A DNA stretch of 38,245 nt. Origin: a virus. Below the pieces are notes generated by a model that worked only from the letters and a program-made list of their open reading frames with translations, had not been told where the DNA came from and did not search any database. Made by a program: the position numbers and the translations under genes. The DNA lies in IMG/VR virus record IMGVR_UViG_3300020463_000003, positions 1 through 38,245 of that record; one strand, written 5' to 3'. Position 1 is the stretch's first letter, and each line of letters starts with the position of its first letter. Of the stretch, positions 38,144-38,245 are shown piece by piece.

Positions 38144-38245
38144 ATGAGCAAGCAAGAACAGGTAGAGAAAGAAATGTGTGATCGGGGGTATGATTCCCGA
38201 CAACGAAAAGTCCAGTTAAATATTCAGAAGGGTAAAGAATCAGAG
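38144..38245 (+). CDS. RNA polymerase, 5' end (continues at base 6)
   Basis: Partial: the frame starts MSKQEQVEKEMCDRGYDSRQ and runs off the end of the window. After overlapping the 77-base repeat, base 38174 equals base 6 in the same frame, adding ten residues to the main part for a total of 797. A strong ribosome binding site supports this start. The polymerase lies 56 bases after attP, so integration at attP would separate it from the integrase and the early genes. Confidence 0.93.
   Translation, partial: MSKQEQVEKEMCDRGYDSRQRKVQLNIQKGKESE
38169..38245. repeat. Terminal direct repeat, right copy
   Basis: Identical to bases 1-77; see the left copy. It lies inside the RNA polymerase gene, not in an intergenic place where a packaging end is expected. 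Confidence 0.95.

Noticed and set aside
1-38245. CRISPR arrays, insertion sequences, rRNA, complete tRNA genes, photosynthesis genes (psbA, hli) and transaldolase
   Set aside because: I read for these and found none; the only tRNA-like sequence is the attP half-gene.

Overview
This window is the essentially complete genome of a T7-like podovirus (Autographiviridae type), most probably a marine cyanophage. Evidence: a single-subunit RNA polymerase, the gp2.5-gp3-gp4-gp6 replication block, the portal-scaffold-capsid-tail tube-core-fibre-terminase order of T7, low GC, and small-gene types that I recall from marine cyanophages and other marine viruses. An integrase lies next to a phage-borne 3' half of a tRNA-Leu(UAA) gene, an arrangement reported for temperate-capable marine cyanopodoviruses such as P-SSP7. 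Bases 1-77 are repeated exactly at 38169-38245, so the sequence closes into a circle of 38,168 bp. The RNA polymerase gene crosses this artificial break: its real start is at 38144.

Layout, taking the circle from the non-coding block. 34636-35273 has no gene but holds a G-quadruplex-type G7-ACTATA-G7 motif, a 14-bp perfect inverted repeat and many TA-rich repeats; it probably contains the genome end/packaging region and early signals. 35274-37008 holds six small early genes, including a zinc-ribbon protein. 37072-37956 is the integrase and 38030-38087 the attP. RNA polymerase follows (38144 through 2369), then SSB (gp2.5), endonuclease I (gp3), primase-helicase (gp4) and 5'-exonuclease (gp6), ending at a strong terminator (5766). 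Two small genes, the portal, the scaffold, a run of five tiny basic genes and the major capsid gene follow, with a terminator behind the capsid as in T7. Then come tail tube A and B, gp13-, gp14-, gp15- and gp16-like proteins, two long fibres and a fibre-assembly chaperone. 28.0-32.6 kb is an accessory region with small membrane proteins and a four-gene minus-strand operon that includes three probably exported proteins. Terminase small and large subunits close the map.

The main oddity is that no DNA polymerase gene exists. gp4 runs directly into gp6 with a TAATG overlap where T7 has gp5, and no other ORF could encode a polymerase. From memory, a polymerase-less lineage of marine cyanopodoviruses has been described; this genome probably belongs to it or near it. 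Other points are a zinc-finger reading frame with no start codon that sits just behind an A AAA AAG slippery heptamer (likely programmed -1 frameshift), a LysM plus transglycosylase-like domain on the gp15-like protein rather than on gp16, and no recognisable endolysin, psbA, thioredoxin or nucleotide-metabolism gene.
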